Assembly (NCBI GenBank): GCA_038326165.1
Contig: JBBQJT010000001.1
Span: forward strand, 93,409-157,408
DNA length: 64,000 nucleotides
DNA from: JAEUUM01 sp038326165
GTDB taxonomy: Bacteria; Bacteroidota; Bacteroidia; Chitinophagales; Saprospiraceae
Reading direction: 5' to 3'
Positions 61,213-64,000 of this stretch are shown here, piece after piece. Below the pieces are notes generated by a model. It was not told where the DNA came from. It did no database searches and worked only from the letters and a program-made list of their open reading frames with translations. The stretch's first letter is position 1. Each line of letters starts with the position of its first letter. A program made the position numbers and the translations under genes.

Positions 61213-63942
61213 ATGAAAAAACTAAGCTTTTTGTGTCTGTCAATTTGTTTGCAATTTCAAGTTTCAGCCCAACTGAGTTGGAAAGGAATTCTAACTGATA
61301 AATCTGGATCGCCCCTCGAAAATATTCTGATACAAGATAGAGATGGTATTTGTAAAACCACCAGTGAAAAGGATGGTTCTTTTGAGTTCATTTGCGGTGC
61401 ATCTATTAAGACCGTTCAATTCATGAAGAATGGCGAGCTATTGAAGACCATTGATCTTCCCATTACTGATGCAATCAAAAATTCACCCTTAATCCTAGCG
61501 ATCGATAAAAGTATTCAAGATGCCGTCCAAATAGCAGTAATCAATATTCCTGGTGGAGATGGTGGCGACAACGATCAAGAAGAAATATCCAGCATATTGT
61601 CAGCTTCAGGTGATGTCTTTAATAGAATGGCAGGAATAAGTTGGAGTGCTGCTGGATTTGATGTTAGAGGTTACGAACAGGAATTGCAAACAGTATATAT
61701 TAACGGTATTCCAGTCAATGACCCAGAGTCAGGAAATAGCTTTTTTGGAGCATGGGGAGGATTGAACGATGTAATGCGTACAGATCAGAACTTGACTGGC
61801 CTGAACCCTATTGATTTTGGATTTGGCAACTTAGGTGGAACTACAATAATTAACTCAAGTGCGGCTACCCAAAGAGCTCAAACCAGAGTAGGGTATCTTT
61901 CCACAAATAGAACATTTAGAAATAGAATTATGTTGACCCATAGCACTGGTGTTTTATCCAATGGTTGGGCATTTAGTTTTTCTGGTTCTCGTAGATGGGC
62001 GCAGGAAGGTTATGTTGATGGAACTACTTTTGATGCATGGAGTTATTTTGCCTCTGCAGAGAAAAAGTTTAAGAATGGAGACGGCCTATCCTTTACTCTT
62101 TTTGGAGCACCTCTAAGAAGAGGTAGGGCCAATCCAGGAATTCAAGAAGTGAATGACTTGTCTGGTTCTAATTTTTATAACCCCAATTGGGGTTTTCAAA
62201 ATGGTGAAAAAAGGAATGCACGTGTTTTGGATTCACATCTTCCTGTTGGTATCATAAATTACCTAAAGAATTTTAGTTCTAAGTTGAAATGGAATACTGC
62301 CATTTCTGTTCAGGCTGGACGGGAAGGAAATACGAATCTTGATTGGTTTGATGCTCCAGATCCAAGACCTGATTATTACAAAAGATTGCCAAGTGCTATA
62401 GATAACCCTGATACCAAGGCTGAAGTAACTGAATTTTTGAAATCAAATGAAAGTGCTCGCCAAATTAATTGGGATGCTATGTTCAGAGCTAATGCCTTTG
62501 CAAATGACACAGTATTTAATGCCAATGGTGTTCAAGGAAATACAGTAGTCGGAAAAAATGCCAGATATCTTGTGGTAGATAGAAGGACAGATCAAACTTC
62601 CTTTGTTGGGAACACCTATTTGAATTATAACCTCAATGATAGAGTTAATTTTGAACTTGGTTTTACTGGTAAGTACTTTAAAGGCAAGAATTTTCAAATA
62701 GCTCAAGATCTTTTGGGTGCTGATTATCTGAGAGATTTAGACCGTTTCGCTATTCTTGATTTTCCAGATGACTCAGTTGCCTTACAGAACGATATTGATG
62801 TTCCCAATAAGATAGTTCGTCAAGGTGAAAAATATGGCTACAATTATGATAACCACATTCGTCAATATTCGCCTTGGTTCCAAACCAGAATTTCACTAAA
62901 GAAATGGGATTTGTTCCTTGCATATCAATATACGAAGACTCAAATGTGGAGGGATGGTCTTGTCAGAAATGGAAGATTTCAAAACAATTCATTTGGTAAA
63001 AGCCAAGTACTTGACTTTGATTTGAATCAAATAAAAGGAGGTGTTACTTATAAATTGAGCAATGCGCAATACGTCTATGCCCACGGAGCCTATGTTCAGC
63101 AAGCGCCATTGTTAAGAGATGTATTTTTATCTCCTAGAACAAGAGATCAAATTGTTCAAAATCCAACATCAGAAAAGATAACAAACGGAGAAGTTGGCTA
63201 CATTGTAAAAAGTCCAATCTTGAAACTCCGAATAAGTGGTTATTATACACAATTTAGAGATTTGGCTCGTACGTATACATTTTTTAATGACGACGAACGG
63301 ACTTTTATCAATTATACATTATCAGGTATTGGGAGAACACATTATGGTACCGAAATAGGATTTGAGTACAAACTTAATCCAACTTTTACCATCCAAGGAG
63401 CTGCTAATATTGGCAACTATTATTTTGACAAAAGACCATTAGCAGATATTACAAAAGACAATACCAGTAGTTTAGTGGCTGACAACCGTTTGGTTTACAT
63501 GAAAAACTTTAACGTAGCCAATACTCCACAAGAAGCCTACGGACTTTCTTTGCGCTTTAATACATTTTATAGGATATACGGATCTTTGAGTGTCAATTAT
63601 TACCGCAGAATGTATATAGACGTCAATCCTGATAGGAGAACAGGATTTGCAGTAGATGGATTAAGCGATGCTTCAAGCCAATATCAAGGAATCATTGATC
63701 AAGAAGAAGTAGAAGATGCATATACCGTTGATTTGTTTATTGGCAGATCATGGAATGTTAAAAAATGCTACGTTCAAGCAAATATATCCGTTAATAATCT
63801 TTTAAATGACCAAAGTATAAGAACAGGTGGATTTGAACAGTTGCGTTATGACTATGAACAAAAGGATATCAATAAATTCCCACCTAGATACTTCTATATG
63901 TTCGGAACAACATTCAATGCCAATCTCAGCGTTAGCTTTTAA
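61213..63942 (+). CDS. TonB-dependent receptor with CarboxypepD_reg-like N-terminal domain
   Basis: This outer-membrane transporter has about 909 residues. A signal peptide (LCLSICLQFQVSAQ) is followed by a carboxypeptidase-regulatory-like domain at about 22-100 (WKGILTDKSGSPLENILIQD). The plug domain at about 125-220 contains AGFDVRGYEQELQTVYINGI and NLGGTTIINSS. A large barrel of aromatic strands ends TTFNANLSVSF, with a C-terminal Phe. The ligand is unknown; there is no SusD-type gene in the visible neighbourhood, but the next gene is cut by the window end. It would rely on a TonB motor such as the one at 4844-7838. Confidence 0.88.
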   Translation: MKKLSFLCLSICLQFQVSAQLSWKGILTDKSGSPLENILIQDRDGICKTTSEKDGSFEFICGASIKTVQFMKNGELLKTIDLPITDAIKNSPLILAIDKSIQDAVQIAVINIPGGDGGDNDQEEISSILSASGDVFNRMAGISWSAAGFDVRGYEQELQTVYINGIPVNDPESGNSFFGAWGGLNDVMRTDQNLTGLNPIDFGFGNLGGTTIINSSAATQRAQTRVGYLSTNRTFRNRIMLTHSTGVLSNGWAFSFSGSRRWAQEGYVDGTTFDAWSYFASAEKKFKNGDGLSFTLFGAPLRRGRANPGIQEVNDLSGSNFYNPNWGFQNGEKRNARVLDSHLPVGIINYLKNFSSKLKWNTAISVQAGREGNTNLDWFDAPDPRPDYYKRLPSAIDNPDTKAEVTEFLKSNESARQINWDAMFRANAFANDTVFNANGVQGNTVVGKNARYLVVDRRTDQTSFVGNTYLNYNLNDRVNFELGFTGKYFKGKNFQIAQDLLGADYLRDLDRFAILDFPDDSVALQNDIDVPNKIVRQGEKYGYNYDNHIRQYSPWFQTRISLKKWDLFLAYQYTKTQMWRDGLVRNGRFQNNSFGKSQVLDFDLNQIKGGVTYKLSNAQYVYAHGAYVQQAPLLRDVFLSPRTRDQIVQNPTSEKITNGEVGYIVKSPILKLRISGYYTQFRDLARTYTFFNDDERTFINYTLSGIGRTHYGTEIGFEYKLNPTFTIQGAANIGNYYFDKRPLADITKDNTSSLVADNRLVYMKNFNVANTPQEAYGLSLRFNTFYRIYGSLSVNYYRRMYIDVNPDRRTGFAVDGLSDASSQYQGIIDQEEVEDAYTVDLFIGRSWNVKKCYVQANISVNNLLNDQSIRTGGFEQLRYDYEQKDINKFPPRYFYMFGTTFNANLSVSF

Positions 63943-63970
63943 CATTAACTTCATTCAGATTAACAACAAT

Positions 63971-64000
63971 ATGAAAAACACATCTTTACTTTTGTTTTGT
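63971..64000 (+). CDS. Start of a further gene (signal-peptide-like, cut by window end)
   Basis: ATG at 63971 opens a frame reading MKNTSLLLFC, which looks like the start of a signal peptide or lipoprotein leader. It lies 28 bases after the receptor stop on the same strand and may be its partner. Only ten codons are visible. Confidence 0.45.
   Translation, partial: MKNTSLLLFC

Overview
The window reads as a chromosomal segment of a Bacteroidota bacterium, AT-rich at roughly 36-38 % GC by eye. The signs are two large TonB-dependent receptors, an ExbB/ExbD/ExbD/TonB motor, a secreted protein with a type IX secretion sorting tail, DUF4249-, DUF5522- and DUF6580-type proteins, a short NuoG, and promoters of the TTG-N20-TAnnTTTG type instead of sigma70 -35/-10 boxes. 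A Saprospiria- or Chitinophagia-like lineage is my guess; the sequence alone does not fix it. I see no rRNA, tRNA, CRISPR array, intact insertion sequence or phage.

Layout. 1-1309: end of a DUF4249 lipoprotein gene, convergent with an unrecognised protein. 1525-7838 (minus): exbB-exbD-exbD-tonB, a terminator, then a small membrane protein, a PstS-like lipoprotein and a TPR protein. 7839-8600: non-coding DNA with palindromes and the 3' stump of a glycosyltransferase gene. 8610-12436 (minus): a vanadium haloperoxidase/PAP2-like lipoprotein and a FecA-like receptor. 12563-25300 (minus): a complete 14-gene nuoA-N operon for respiratory complex I, with a promoter visible in front of nuoA.

25586-29304 (plus): a three-gene operon of a carboxypeptidase-regulatory-domain lipoprotein, an ECF sigma factor, and a one-TM protein ending in an outer-membrane beta-barrel-like domain. 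29408-38159: housekeeping genes (YebC, an RsmB-type rRNA methyltransferase, a LEA-like protein, a DEAD-box helicase, an exported superoxide dismutase, oligopeptidase B, a MATE exporter). 38532-45860: an aspartate aminotransferase, then a plus-strand surface-glycan gene run (GT2, MocA-type dehydrogenase, left-handed beta-helix acyltransferase, GT39-TPR fusion) and an acyl-CoA carboxylase beta subunit.

45940-64000: a thioredoxin-like lipoprotein, purL, an orphan oxidase subunit III, a T9SS cargo protein with FG-GAP-like repeats, a YdeI/DUF1905 gene broken by an in-frame TAA, YggS, a deoxynucleoside kinase, a LolD/MacB-type ATPase, cobalamin adenosyltransferase beside DUF5522 and DUF6580 genes, a CPBP protease, an M1 metallopeptidase, rdgB with a small partner, ilvE, a second TonB-dependent receptor, and the first codons of a further gene.

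The window is dominated by energy conversion (complex I proton pumping), TonB-driven outer-membrane uptake that would spend that proton gradient, and envelope biogenesis. The best candidates for undescribed biology are the ECF sigma/TM/beta-barrel operon and the TonB-motor-linked PstS-like/TPR genes. I corrected many start codons against upstream -7 boxes, signal peptides and family N-termini; the reasons are in the entries.
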